Positions 22,463 to 34,128 of a stretch of 64,000 bases of DNA are shown here, piece by piece. Position 1 is the stretch's first letter. Every line of letters begins with the position of its first letter. The stretch is from Nomia melanderi (lineage: Eukaryota; Arthropoda; Insecta; Hymenoptera; Halictidae). Under the pieces are notes generated by a model. That model had not been told where the DNA came from. It did not search any database and saw nothing but the letters and a program-made list of their open reading frames with translations. Made by a program: the position numbers and the translations under genes. The stretch spans positions 13,769,660-13,833,659 of the forward strand of contig NC_134999.1 in NCBI RefSeq assembly GCF_051020985.1, in the 5' to 3' direction.

Positions 22463-25199
22463 TTATATAATTATTCATAATAAATAATGAGAAAAAGTCG
22501 CATGACAAGTCGTTGCAAAAAATGCAATCAATATTATGATCAGAGGAAAATCATTTCAGCAAGAAGTATTAAACAGTATTTTCGGTCTGAGTCTGTTGGA
22601 ATAAGGAGACAAGATGTTTTTAAGCATTTCAAGGTGCCGCTGAAGTAGGTAGAGAATGGGTGACTATTAATAATGAGAAAGAACCCTTCGTTCGCCTTTA
22701 TCCTCGAACACCTCTTTGCATCACGAACCGTGGGGCTGCCATTCCAGCTCGCCAACACTGCTCTAACAAGTGATCAATTCTGCAACTGTGGAAACCTTTG
22801 AAAATGCCTGTCCTTTGTTAGGATACTGCAAGAAAGTACAGTCCTTTTTATCTTGTTTCATCTTCCTTCCTGTCGGAGAAATATGTGTCACGTAATTTGA
22901 TTAAAACGAGTTCCATGCTTAACGGCATAATGCTGTGATATTAAATTTTCTGCGAGGAAATTTCGTGTTTAAACGGAAGCTTAGGTGTAACCTAATTATA
23001 TTTCTTTTCATTAGTGAAAGGAAGACATTTTAAAAATGATCCAATACTCCCTGTCCTTATGTAACTGCTTAAAACTACTTCAATGATTGTTGTTTGCAGG
23101 CGTCTGATGTTTCTATGCGAACGCTACGAATTCTTCACATTACATTAATTATTGCAGAATATTTTTCTGTAAAGTCTTGTTGAAGCAAGATGTAGTGAAA
23201 ATGATTAATAACGAAACAACAGGTATGCGAGTGGTTAGAGAAAATGGTTAGTAAAGAAATTAAAGAGGCAGAATTGTTTCATTCTTTAACATTTTTTCTG
23301 CGCTTGTTTACATAAAGTAATAAGAAGAAACGGGTTGAGAAGGCAACAAATATCCACTAAACATTTTATAACGCGTTACGTTTATTAACGTGAGTTAGTT
23401 GAGTTCTTAACTTTATTTCAACCATAATCTGCTACTCATGCTTTTAACTCCAATGTTTTTAGGTTAGAGGAATGTTCCTTCTCATTTCCACGAAGCAATG
23501 TGTGGAATTTCGAAAGGTAACTTTTTTATTTTCGAATATCGCGAACAATGTCAGACTGGCCGAATTATGCTCGCGATATTCAAAGTTTAAATATGTCAAA
23601 GACAATGGAGCGAAAACTGATTGACATGTTTCCACGCATCGGGGATCCAACTAATTTGTTCTCGCTTTCAACTATCCACTACTTCTCTTGCTAATTTTTT
23701 CTCAAAGTGTTCGCTGCACGTTGCCGCATTGGTAATTCAATTTGACGAGAAACAACAAAACAGGGATCAATGACTCGTGATGGTTTTCGTGCTTTGAGTG
23801 AAATATCAGCGTGTCGTAGTTTCAGGTAATTATCGTGCAGTTTCAGCTTTGATGCATTTTGGTATCCGATACACACGAGGCATCGGCGAAGTTGAAGGAT
23901 CATTAAAATTATAGAAAGCTTGTTAACCAAATTTGCGCGATCCGTTCGCGCACCGATTGTTGTGAACACACTCGGTGCATCGTAAAACGTTACATAAGAA
24001 TAAATATACCGCTTTGTAGGGTCCTTCAGGTTACCTACGTGTGTGCTTCTTATTGAAGTAATTCAATTTTCCATGATGACGTACCTTTAAATTGTGAACA
24101 ATGACTGCTTGAAATTACGGTTATCAAAGGTACCTATATGGACATTATGTAACATTAATAACAATAATAAAGAGAATTTGATAAATCAGAGTCTTTGATG
24201 TCTTTAAAATATTTTACTGTTTGGTTGCTTAATTAATTGTTCTCTGTATGAAATTATATAAAATATACTGAACAGAATGTAGAGATGGATAAGATGCACG
24301 ATGAATTTATTTGAGTAAAAGAATGTTCAGAAGTAGTTTCTTGTATGTTTAAAGTTTTACAGTTGAAAATAGAAGTTTCACAGTTTAAATGAGATGAAAT
24401 AATTCGAATCCAAGCATCGTTCAAGTTGATTTGTCACGCAACGCAACTAAATCTCAGGAAGGACGACATCTCACGTACGCGAACTCGGGATTTTACGTTG
24501 AAAAATCGTTCCGTTCAACTGATCTCGCCTCCCAGCTTCTTTTCATCCCTTCGCCTGTGTATCCACGATGATGAAATCTTCGACGCTGCGAACTACATAA
24601 AAGTGAAATGAATCTACCGATTTTTTTTTACTCGCTCGCCAAGTGCACATTCGGAGGGATGCACCTGCTACCTGCAATTCAATCTTACGAGCGGGCTTTG
24701 GTGCCTTTTAGAAACCCTGACATCGTAAGAATACCTTTCCTTCAAAGTGTTAAATGCGTTCTAGAAGTTATTGAATTCGTATATGCGCAATATAATTTTC
24801 GTTTACCGAATTTCCTCTTTTCTAGGTATACTTACGTTATTTATCACGAATAATTTTAATATTTCTTAATATTATATCTCTATTATATCCATTCTTATTT
24901 TTACAATACATTTTTCTTGCACACTTTACGTAAGAAGAAACAAATTTTCCTCAGCAATTAATAAATGAAACATTTTAAAACAATCCATAAATTATTATTA
25001 CTATCGTATTTAAATGTAAATGCAACTCATTAAACCCTTTCATCCTAAATCAATTCCTACAAAGTCGAAATCGAAACGCAAGGTATTCATTGTCACTGAA
25101 AAATCTTCGTGACGTCCCCATAATCTAAACGAAAATATAACCACCATACGTTCAGCTCTCGCAACTTCTGTCCGAAGCATTTTTTCGTATCACTCATGT
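22463..25199. other. Unique sequence, no gene recognised
   Basis: AT-rich sequence with patches of average composition at 22660-22900, 23460-23980 and 24420-24600. The frames (for example minus 23691-23969, 92 codons) are not recognisable. I see no terminal-repeat element. Confidence 0.45.
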
Positions 25200-25830
25200 T
25201 TCTTAAGTTACCGAGCTTCGTCCAGCAAACGTCCGTTCGGCCGCACCGTGCGCCGGGGTGATCGTATTAATCGACTTCCATTGTCTAAAGTGTTAAGTTC
25301 GTTGTAACTGCAAAGTTCCCGAATAAAAAGTTACAGTACAGTAAACTTCCGCAAACGTGGGTTCGCGTTGTACTTACGGGAACGTATCCCGCCTGTGTTC
25401 CCGATTTTCTGCAGCCTCTCGCCCTCCCCGCCCCCTCCCAAACACGTAACGCTTATAAAGATCACCCCACGACCGGTCTTATTTTTCTCTTTACGGCTGG
25501 CACTCAAAGCGGAGATCGCCGAAGGTTTTCTACGCTCGATCGCCAGGAATCGTGCTCACGGGAATTGACTTAACGCCGAGTTTCTATGTAAATTCCGGGC
25601 CGCGGCGAGAGCTGACGGTGATTCGGACGATGCGTTTAAGAGAAATTTACATGCGCCTTTCTTCCGCCGTTGCCTTCCAATCGACCGTTCCCGAACTCTC
25701 AAAGAATCTAGAGGGAATTCCATTTCTGAATGGAATGAATTTCCGCGCTCCTGCTTTTAGTGCCCCCGATATGTGCCGCCGGTATCTTTTCCCATAATAA
25801 TTCTCGTTCGGAATCGAGCGGCGAAGTGCA
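25200..25830. other. GC-rich island
   Basis: A CpG-rich block (TTCGGCCGCACCGTGCGCC; a pyrimidine run with CCCTCCCCGCCCCCTCCC at about 25420-25440). The frames at 25368-25568 and 25552-25797 are not recognisable. Candidate enhancer or promoter-like element. Confidence 0.4.
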
Positions 25831-26111
25831 GCTTCAAAGTTTTTTAATATTTATAATGCGGAACCGTTCGGCGCGCTTTCTTTTACCGGGATGTTTGTTT
25901 GTTCGACTCGGCTCGCAAAACTGAGGTATGAATAAGGAATAACCGGTCGATGGATGTGAATCTGAACTGGGAATCAAAATAAGCAGTAAACTGATAATTG
26001 TTTGAGTCTTGCAACCGATTCGAATCGTGATTTTCATGTGAGATGAGGATATAGATTTTAATGTTATTAGATAGATTTAAATGAGCCAGTCCTGATTTCT
26101 TTTTGCAGTTA

Positions 26112-26357
26112 TTAACACGTTCACTGCCGCACGATTTTGCCGAGACAAATATAGAAAATGAAAATAATGTAACATCAACTTATGCCATTGAATTACGTTG
26201 TTATTATTACAGGTTTGAATTGTCGAATGTCAATGCATTAAATTGTATTACTTATAATATAGAAAAGTTTTCAAGTAATCATCGTTTCATCGAATGAATT
26301 ATAGTAATTCGATTTAGTTGAGGTCACCGGTGACCCCCATGGCATTCAACGTGTTAA
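26112..26357 (-). mobile_element. TTAA MITE, CACGTTGAATGCC family
   Basis: TTAA (26112-26115) plus CACGTTCACTGCCGCACG on the left, and on the right CCATGGCATTCAACGTG plus TTAA (26354-26357). The core (TTGCATTAT-type and ATAATATAGAAAAG segments) matches 56820-57063 in reverse orientation. The right end carries GGTCACCGGTGACC. It shares its right TTAA with the next element. Confidence 0.8.
26322..26335. promoter_or_regulatory. Perfect 14-bp palindrome GGTCACCGGTGACC
   Basis: It lies 18 bp inside the terminal TTAA. Half-sites GGTCA and TGACC, spaced by four bases, recur at 56842-56855 (identical), 55925-55938 (spacer ACGA) and with changes at 12529-12542 and 6803-6821. Most likely a transposase recognition site. 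Confidence 0.6.
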
Positions 26358-26559
26358 CAGTAAAACTAGCGAGTAGTTAAATTGACTTTTGGAAAATCCT
26401 GTATAGAAACTTCATAAGCGCATCTATTGAGACTTTAATTGATTTATAATTCAGCTCGAGTGTTGCTAAAGCAATTTCTTGAATGATTTATCAGAAACAT
26501 CTGTCGTCTTTTTAATAATCGCGAAATGAAGAAATCAGGAATGGTAGTTTTAGTGTTAA
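26354..26559 (-). mobile_element. TTAA MITE, CACTAGAACTACCGAG family
   Basis: It starts at the TTAA shared with the previous element, with CAGTAAAACTAGCGAGTAG, and ends with AATGGTAGTTTTAGTG plus TTAA (26556-26559). The core (CTATTGAGACTTTAATTGAT, TTGCTAAAGCAATTTCTTG) matches 28914-29134 in the same orientation. Confidence 0.8.
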
Positions 26560-26708
26560 AAAGATTACAGACGTTTCTCTGGGAAATTATTAAAGATTCA
26601 GCAGTACGCAAACTGAATTGCAATTGACGCCTCAATAGATGCACTCTTGGAATTTCTATAGAGGAACTTTAAGAAGTCAATATAACTGCTCGGTAGTTTT
26701 AGTGTTAA
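26560..26708 (+). mobile_element. Half MITE forming a foldback with its neighbour
   Basis: The sequence up to TTAA (26705-26708) is the right part of the same family, in opposite orientation to 26354-26559 (GCACTCTTGGAATTTCTATAG, then CTGCTCGGTAGTTTTAGTG). The two together make an inverted repeat with arms of about 145 bp. Confidence 0.7.
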
Positions 26709-26713
26709 AATTA

Positions 26714-26760
26714 TTAACACTAGATTTCCGGAATCCGCCAGTTTGATGGATATTGAATGT
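26714..26760 (+). mobile_element. Left-end fragment, CACTAGATTTACG family
   Basis: TTAA (26714-26717) plus CACTAGATTTCCGGAATCCG begins 6 bp after the previous TTAA. The terminus matches 42957, but I could not find a right end, so the limit is arbitrary. Confidence 0.45.
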
Positions 26761-27341
26761 TTTAAACATTATTTAATGACACTTATACCGATTTTCATTG
26801 ATGCAATTGCGGAAATACACAGTAGAATTCTCTGTTCTTCAAACTATAATTTCTATGGTCTGCATAAACAAACATGTAGTCTTCTAGGAACGGTAGAATA
26901 AAGTATAGAATAAATTTCTGTAAAACCAAGATTCTACATTCAAATTGTTCCTAAGATATGAATTGATTTATTGAATGAATTTGTTCTGCCTGTATAAAGA
27001 AACATTAATTATAATGCAGTTTTGGTGCTCGTTTATATTTAGAACCGTGACCTTTGAACTGTAAGGCAGAAATTACGGTATGTGTTTCTCGTTATTGACG
27101 AAGCACATGTTTTACAGTCATAATCAGTTTGCCTACGTTAAGCACCTTGATACTGTCTTCTGACCGTATCATATAATCACCAGCGGTACCCGAAACAATG
27201 TATTATGGCTCGAAAAGGATTAATCCAAGCCTGTTTCTAAGCCGTTAACATCCAACCCTCAAGAACACTGGTTGGTGCCCAACGGCGTTTTACGAAGACT
27301 TCGTAGTCGTTGTACCTGTCACAAGCGAAGTAACAAATATG
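26761..27341. other. Unique sequence with a homeodomain-like palindrome
   Basis: No gene is recognised. Segment 27050-27335 has average composition and contains GGATTAATCC (27217-27226), a perfect palindrome of two TAATCC sites of the Bicoid/Otd (K50 homeodomain) type. It could be part of an enhancer. Confidence 0.35.
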
Positions 27342-27582
27342 TTAACACTAACTATACCGGAACTTTTCCTACCGTAACTAGTCAACTAACTGGCTACAAA
27401 ATAGAGATAAACAAATTAGATGATTAATTTTTCTTAGTGGAAACAGAACCAAAAGGAAGGATGAAAATTGAAAAACCAATTAGTGGGATAATATAGGAAT
27501 TGATATAAAATTAAATGAACAAAGGAAAACGCAGCATTTTACATCCGGTCATTTGACCGCTTCCCGATACGGTTAGTGTTAA
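27342..27582 (+). mobile_element. TTAA MITE, CACTAACTATACCGG family
   Basis: TTAA (27342-27345) plus CACTAACTATACCGGAAC, and on the right CCCGATACGGTTAGTG plus TTAA (27579-27582). The right subterminal palindrome is CGGTCATTTGACCG (27546-27559). The second copy is at 49953-50262, inverted. Confidence 0.85.
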
Positions 27583-27586
27583 AGGT

Positions 27587-27784
27587 TTAACCCTTTGAAC
27601 TCCTATGTCGAGATATTTTTAAAATAGATTATATTATTATGTTGTTTTCCATATTATTAGTGAAAAGGATTATTTACACTGCTTTCTACAAATTATTTTT
27701 CAAAATGAATTTTAAATCAAATATTACAATAATACAGAGTTATCGCGAAAAAACGCAAAAGAAATTCGGAGACCAAAGGGTTAA
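27587..27784 (+). mobile_element. TTAA MITE, CCCTTTGCACTC family variant
   Basis: TTAA (27587-27590) plus CCCTTTGAACTCCTATG, and on the right GGAGACCAAAGGG plus TTAA (27781-27784). At 198 bp it starts 4 bp after the preceding element. A 76-codon open frame at 27639-27869 overlaps it and is incidental. Confidence 0.75.
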
Positions 27785-28913
27785 ATATTCAGAATTTGTA
27801 AGCTGTTTGCTACTCTGTTTTTCCTTTATAAACGTAATAATTAAATTAAAATATTCTAAGCAGAATTAAGGAAATGTATTTACCATATGTAGGAGCACCG
27901 AAAATTTTGACATCTTTCTGGGATACTAAAGCAGAAATTGAAAAAAGTTTATTAATTGTACTTTATATTTTACTGTAGAATACAAAATTGTAAAGTTATT
28001 TTTCGCGTTTATATTTAATGTAAGCAATCATTTATGCGCACACACATTGTCAGGCTTCTAATAAAATAGAGTATAGATGCGAAAAATAATAAATATTAAT
28101 ATTTTTAATAATAATAGTGGCGAACGTGATAAGTATTAATATCTGTAATAATATTACTATTAAAAATAATAAATATTAATATTTGTAATAATAAATATAA
28201 CGAGTATTTATTAGTTTATTTCATATTTGTAAATAAATGTCACAATTTATATTTGAATAAAACATATCCTTCGTAGGAATTCAACAGGGTATATAACATA
28301 AATCATTTCGACGTGATAATTGTGAAACATGACTGAAATAAAATCCCTTTCAACGTGCGTGGCGCGAAATGAAGGGTATCTAATCGGTTTTTTGGAAAAT
28401 GGAGGCTTCTCAGACAACTTCCATTGTCGGAGGAAGAAATTCAATTCTTCTTTCAATGGGAGGCTCCTCCGCTTACCGAATGAACGCGCATTCTTCAATA
28501 AAGTACGGAATAGTTATATTACAATAAAATCTCAAGAGAAAAAGAGAGAGAAATGAAATTGCATTGTAGAAAATATTTATTATCCGGAATAAAATGAAAT
28601 ACGCTTCGATATACTTCTCGTCCATTCGTCTCGTATTTTCGAGATAATACAATCAAAAATATGCATTGCATACGATTGAATACGAGTCTGATTAAATTTA
28701 AATACAATCATACACAAACATACATTTCCACGATACATGTTCCCGATGAATTATATTAGAAATGTGTACAGAAATTGTTATGAGGCAATTTAATAGCAAA
28801 GTACATAAGAATTAGATATACTTGAAAAATTATTATTCAGATTTTAGAATACATTCGCTGAAAATTGGTGAAAATGGAGTGAGTTTTATAGTTGGAGACT
28901 TGAGAATTATATC
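27785..28913. other. AT-rich stretch with a degenerate AATATT repeat
   Basis: Segment 28080-28205 is a degenerate tandem array (AATAATAAATATTAATATTT and variants). Overlapping small frames near 28247-28707 have no domain. Nothing else is recognised. Confidence 0.5.
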
Positions 28914-29134
28914 TTAACACTAAAACCACCGAGCAATTAAATTGACTTTTCGAAGATATTCTATAGAAACTCCAAGAGTGCATTTATTGAAGCTTTAATT
29001 GATTTCTGATTCAGTTTGCGCATTGCTAAAGCAATTTCTTTAATAATTTATTAGCGAAACATCTGTTATCGTTTTAATAATTGCGAGAAGACATCAGGAA
29101 TAGGTCGTTTTAATCTATTTAGTTCTAGTGTTGA
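28914..29134 (-). mobile_element. TTAA MITE, CACTAGAACTACCGAG family
   Basis: TTAA (28914-28917) plus CACTAAAACCACCGAGCAA, and on the right ATTTAGTTCTAGTG plus TTGA (29131-29134). The core matches 26354-26559 and is inverted relative to 43375-43598. Confidence 0.8.
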
Positions 29135-29810
29135 CGACAAATTTGTGTAATAGCTATATATTTCATACTTACGTTTTCATATTTTCAGTTTACGTTAAAG
29201 GATACCAAATAGTTTTCTGCAAGATTAGTAAAATATTATTTCTCAGTTAATATATAGAAATTAATATAATGAAATATATAGAAATCATTTATGTGAAAAA
29301 CAGAACGAACAATACTACATTATATTTCATTTTCAAGTAATATTTCGCTCAAGTTTTAAGCTAATTTTTGTTATTAGCATTCCAGTGTTCGAATCATTTT
29401 ATACAGTCATTAAACTATATAATAATGTTGTTCTACGGTAATGCTGACATTCCATTGGCGGCTATTATTGGTCATATTATCATCTTACGAGTGAGGTTTC
29501 GGGCACGAATTTCAGATTCAGTTCACAACAATGCGGAATAATTTCGACCTCCATTTGACAGGCAAACTCTACATCAACAGCGGGATGATGAATATAATCC
29601 ATTGTCAGAAGTTAACGGGGTCAGTGGTATAATGCTGCGTTTTGTCCACTTGATTTGTACACGATTGTTGCTGTTACCACTCGACGCGCTATTTATGAAA
29701 AATTAATAACTCTGAACTTAGTATGTACTATGACTTTTATATAATTTTGTAGATTCAAGAAGCGAAATGATTTGCCTGTCAAAACGATAACCTGTAAAGA
29801 GTATAGCAGC
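29135..29810. other. Unique sequence, no gene recognised
   Basis: AT-rich at first, then average composition at 29440-29700 (TTGGCGGCTATTATTGGTCA), which could be a conserved non-coding element. No open frame of note. Confidence 0.4.
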
Positions 29811-30178
29811 ATAAGTGGGTCAAAAGTACCCTTAGACCGATTTTTCCATACATTACCCATAAAAAACATTGTACAATAGTTTTCAGCCCTCTACCTCAAC
29901 CAGAAGGGTAGTTATAGGGTGAGAATTTGGAACGGAAAAATCCCAAAAAATTCTCAGCTATGCACTGCTATGCCAAAAACGTCTCCGAATTTTTTCAGAA
30001 TTTTTACGTACCCTTAAATAGGGAAAATGGGACAAAAACTGATAATTCGAATTTACCGTATAACTGCTCTTCTGATTGAGATAAAGGACTGAAAATTGTA
30101 CAATGTTTTCTATAGGTAAGCTATTGGAGGGAACTTTCTTGAGAAAAATCGGTTTAAGGGCACTTTTGACTCTCTTAT
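29811..30178. mobile_element. Foldback MITE without TTAA
   Basis: The 368-bp element has long inverted arms. The left arm ATAAGTGGGTCAAAAGT...ACATTGTACAATAG...TCAACCAGAAGGGTAGTTAT pairs with the right arm, which on the minus strand begins ATAAGAGAGTCAAAAGTGCC and includes ACATTGTACAAT and TCAATCAGAAGAGCAGTTAT. The arms are about 110-115 bp around a centre of about 140 bp. No TTAA or TA duplication is obvious, so the superfamily is undetermined. Confidence 0.8.
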
Positions 30179-30209
30179 CTTGACATATCCTTTGATGGTA
30201 TATGTAAAT

Positions 30210-30426
30210 TTAACTCTTTGCACTTGAGAGGTGACTCTCACTCACCACATGATTTCATACAGTAAAAGTATAAAATTTGATATTTAATATTATATTATGT
30301 ATGATGCATCAATTTGAGAAATATTAAAATAAAATAGCTTTGTTCCTCGATATAAAATATCGTTTTTATCTCGTCATTAAATGTTAAAATATTTCTTGTG
30401 AAAAACTACCGAGTGCAAAGGGTTAA
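30210..30426 (+). mobile_element. TTAA MITE, CCCTTTGCACTC family
   Basis: TTAA (30210-30213) plus CTCTTTGCACTTGAGAGGTG, and on the right CTACCGAGTGCAAAGGG plus TTAA (30423-30426). The left subterminal segment GAGAGGTGACTCTC folds back on itself and overlaps GGTGA-N7-TCACC. Closest relative: 14757-14958. Confidence 0.9.
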
Positions 30427-31282
30427 CTGATTTATTTATTTAGGATTCATAACCTAGGATTCAACTGATGTAAACGTACGTGGATAATTTTTGTATCGTA
30501 TATTATATGATTTGTATAGACCAATTTATGGGAACCGAATGAAAAGAAAAATTTATTTAATTCAATACTGGTGTAATAAAAGAAAAACTTCGAGATTTCA
30601 CGCATGTGTTGTTATTTACACTTCATTTCGATTAGTTAGGTGTGCCGTAAATAAATGATGTTCACTGCCAGTTGACGTTTCCCATCAGCAACTACAGGAC
30701 AACAAAACATTCGATTTCAAAATTCAATGCATCACATAATTACAATATTTTCTCCATCACGTACCATGCGTGTTGTTTGATTTTCGATGGGATGCAAATT
30801 TTGATTAGTAGAAAATGATGACGACATGTGTTGGCTTTCCAATCAAACTCGCAGACTAGATACCATGAATCAAATTGTCTCGGTGTACAGTGTACACTTC
30901 ACACTGACCGTTACATTCGATCTGTGTGAAAGCAAGTGTACATTTCTTGTTAAAACACAACTGATTTTGAACCCAATTATACTTACTGAATGAAGCTCTT
31001 GCCAATTAATATTCTCATATGTGAACACAAAGAAATTAACATAAAAAAATGATTTCTCAACGTTTGCAGTAAATGAAAGGGAAAACATTGAATCTTGCAT
31101 TTTACAGTTTTAAGATTTTCTTGTATCATTAAATTCAATTGCTTCATCAGATAACTACATTTTAATCAAAATCAAAATACGTCTAATGAATAAATACTGA
31201 AGCTTATTGAAAACCAAAATGCTCTGTTCATACAGAATTAACCTACAATTTCGATGAAATGTATATCTAAATGAAACATTAT
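30427..31282. other. AT-rich stretch, nothing recognised
   Basis: Unique AT-rich sequence. The 76-codon minus frame at 30870-31100 has no recognisable domain. Confidence 0.5.
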
Positions 31283-31345
31283 TTATCCGAACATCGATTA
31301 TCCGACTTCCTATTACGCGAATGATCGATTATATGAATTAAGCAA
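31283..31345. mobile_element. Pogo/Tigger-like terminal remnant
   Basis: TTATCCGAACATCGATTATC followed by CGA (31283-31305), and nearby ATGATCGATTATATGAATT, resemble the repeated ATTATCCGA terminal motifs of pogo-type elements. The partner end and a transposase were not found. A related ATTATCCGAGTCGC occurs in the duplicated unit that starts at 31453. Confidence 0.4.
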
Positions 31346-31452
31346 CGTATACATCAATGCTTCCTTTTCATTTACACCACATCTAAAGGAAAAATAACAC
31401 AAAAACAAGAAAATACATCTAACAATTTCACTTCTGATTATATATATACCAA

Positions 31453-31762
31453 TCACAAATTTATTCCATCGAACTGATTATCCGAGTCGCTAATACGTAA
31501 AACGTTTGGTTATCAATTGACTCAGACGTCCAACTGAACTAAACTTAACTAAAAACCAAAATCTAACACATTACTTCTAACTGCACCTAATATCAGCTGC
31601 TCCATCACCTATTCACAAATATATTCCGTCAAACCAATCGTCCGAGTCGCCAATCCACAAATATTACCTACCATTAAACTCAGACAATCAACGTCCAACT
31701 AAACCAAACCTAATTAAAAATCAAAATCTAATACATTACTTCTATCTGCGCCTAATAGCAGC
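31453..31762. repeat. Tandem duplication, period about 160 bp
   Basis: Unit 1 (about 31453-31598) and unit 2 (about 31613-31762) share TCACAAAT, TCCGAGTCGC, ACGTCCAACT, AACCAAAATCTAACACATTA or its variant, and CACCTAATATCAGC/CGCCTAATAGCAGC. The copies are moderately diverged. ATTATCCGA in unit 1 links it to the pogo-like remnant upstream. Confidence 0.75.
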
Positions 31763-32500
31763 GCAGCGCGAACAAAGGGCCAAGATGGAACATCTGACAG
31801 CACCACAGGTTACATTCTATAATACTAATACCAGAGAATTCGTAGTCAAACGTCCTGTTTGTAAGATGTCACCGAAAGGTGGCCCGGCTCTGTCGAGTCC
31901 CTTTGTCTCATTAGTATGAAAGTTACATAAATTTCCGTAACGACGAACCTACGAGTACATCCGCGAGTCACTGCTGCCTGTTCTCCAGCCCAGTAATGGC
32001 CTCGAAACTGGGGGACCACTTTTGCCCGAGCTCTTACGAGGCACGTTTAATTATTCAATATAGGGACGTTCGCGGAAATTCTGCGCAATTGCGAGCGCGC
32101 GTACGGCGCGGCGCATCTTTACGAAAGTTTCGTCGTCGGTTAATGAATGCGCGAATCCCGTGGCCCGGGCACCGTTCGTCATTAGTCAGTTTCGTCGAGC
32201 GGTAACCGATTTTAATTAATTTAACGAAACGACGCCAATCGCTCGCCCTGTATAGAAGAAGAAGAAGAAGAAGAAGAAACGGGAGGCGAAAAAGGTAAAT
32301 GGGGACCGGGCGCAGTTTCAACTATTCCATCCCGGAATATATCTGCCCTGGGATTAACCTGGATTTTTAATTCGCGGGATTAGAAGCGCAATTTAATTTT
32401 TGTATTTGCATTTTAATACTGTCGCGACAGTCGCGTTGCTGTTTCGGCGCGATCGCGTTACCTTCGCGATAACCTTTTAGAGGAATTGTTTATGCGGGCT
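31763..32500. other. GC-rich island with GAA run
   Basis: A CpG-rich block, including TACGGCGCGGCGCATC and a GAA microsatellite at 32254-32279. Frames at 31996-32205 (plus) and 32055-32321 (minus) oppose each other and are not recognisable. Segment 31860-31990 (CCCTTTGTCTCATTAGTATG) looks like a possible conserved enhancer. Confidence 0.4.
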
Positions 32501-33884
32501 TGTTTCGTGATTGGAGATAGTGTACGAGACGGTTGGTTGTAGTTTTGGAGATGAAAAGATTGAGTGCTGAATTTTGTTCGATAGATTCTTTGTTCGATAG
32601 ATTCGTCGAGGAAATGAATTTTTGTGTATGTATAAGAAGGAAATTTCGAATATAGGAATTTTGGGTATTTGTATGAACATCTATATGGAACATGGTGTGT
32701 TTCAGGATGCAAAAGTTATTAAGAGTAAGAAGTAATTTGTAGTTATCATAAATTTTTCTTCTTATTTGCGAGGTATTGAAAATCTTTATTTTGTGCGTAA
32801 TTTTGTGTCGAATATCCCTTGGGAATTTTTCAGTAATGTTAAAAATAAGAAGGAAAGTATAATTTCTTCAATAATAATTCCACAGTGAAGAAGCACTTCC
32901 TTTCATTCACAATTTGTCAATATATCTTTATGCATTATGCTTACTAATTACCTTCAGAAAGCTACGCTAAACTCTGAACGCTGAATTTAATTAAATTCCC
33001 CAACTGTCAATCACAATCATTCTACGAACGAGCATTCATTATAACAATGACACGCAGTAAAAGTGATTTGTCCACATTATCGAACTTAAACTGGCAGTAA
33101 CAAATAGAATCAGTAACTTACTAGTACTCGCGACGTACAGTTTTACATTAAAAACAGCAATAGTAAAAAGAATAGAAATCCAAACATCGAAGCATGAAAC
33201 ATTGTTGTGTATCATGTGTCTCTCGACATAATCCCTTTTCCTCGGATCGGAGCATAAATCCCGAAGCATACGTATCCACTTCTCTATCCACCGTTTCTAT
33301 CCTGTTGAGTAGACTCACTTTATTCTGAATTTCACTGCCTCCTTCGGTGCCCAGTATCCATCAATAGACTATTCGCCTGTTACTTCTCAATCTCTCAGTC
33401 CCTCGAGGAGTCGCCGTGCTAACAGTAACCAACTGTAGAACTACACGACCCAATCGTAGTCCCTATGGTCGATGAAATTTCCCTTTCCACGTGAAATATT
33501 TTTTGTCCCGGACTCGGAACCTTTATATTCTACCGCGCCCGTCCAGCGAGCCGGGATAAGGATGAACACCGGCCAAATGTCCTGGCAGAGCCGTTCGTGA
33601 CGGAACAGACGATAGAATCCTCGGACCTTTTCAGTTCTTCCGCCACTTTACCTCTCTTCAAGTCGGGACGGAACGGTTCTCCAGTTCAACGTTCTTCCTT
33701 TCTTATCCGTCGTTGGTTCCGCGTCTTTATGGCCGCACTATGTTTTCATAACGCCACGCATCATGCCGGTTGAACAGAATGCTGCTTCGGGAACGGCTTT
33801 CGTCAATGCGAACTGTTATCTGCGATGATTCGTCATCTGCCGATTCCATTGAAAAATCATTCATATAAATATTAGTTGTGTATT
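32501..33884. other. Unique sequence with a GC-richer segment
   Basis: AT-rich until about 33230, then GC-richer at 33460-33760. Overlapping minus-strand frames at 32458-32712 in all three registers reflect a local shortage of stops rather than a gene. Confidence 0.45.
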
Positions 33885-34128
33885 TTAACCCCTTGCCCCA
33901 TAACCTATTTTTCAACTGCGATCAACACAGATTTGTCACTAATAATTTATTGAAAAAAGAGAAAAATTCTGTGCATATTCTATGTCCACGTTTTATCTGT
34001 AATATAATAATTGATAACAGAAGAATAATACATAATTGTAATTTGAAGTAATTGAATAATATTTCTATTTGTTGAATTCTAAATCCTTCACCACGAGTCT
34101 CACACGTTATTGTAAGGCAAGGGGTTAA
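33885..34128 (+). mobile_element. TTAA MITE, CCCCTTGCC family, complete copy
   Basis: TTAA (33885-33888) plus CCCCTTGCCCCATAACC, and on the right TTATTGTAAGGCAAGGGG plus TTAA (34125-34128). The inverted termini TTAACCCCTTGCC match perfectly over 13 bp. Both tetranucleotides are intact. Confidence 0.9.
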
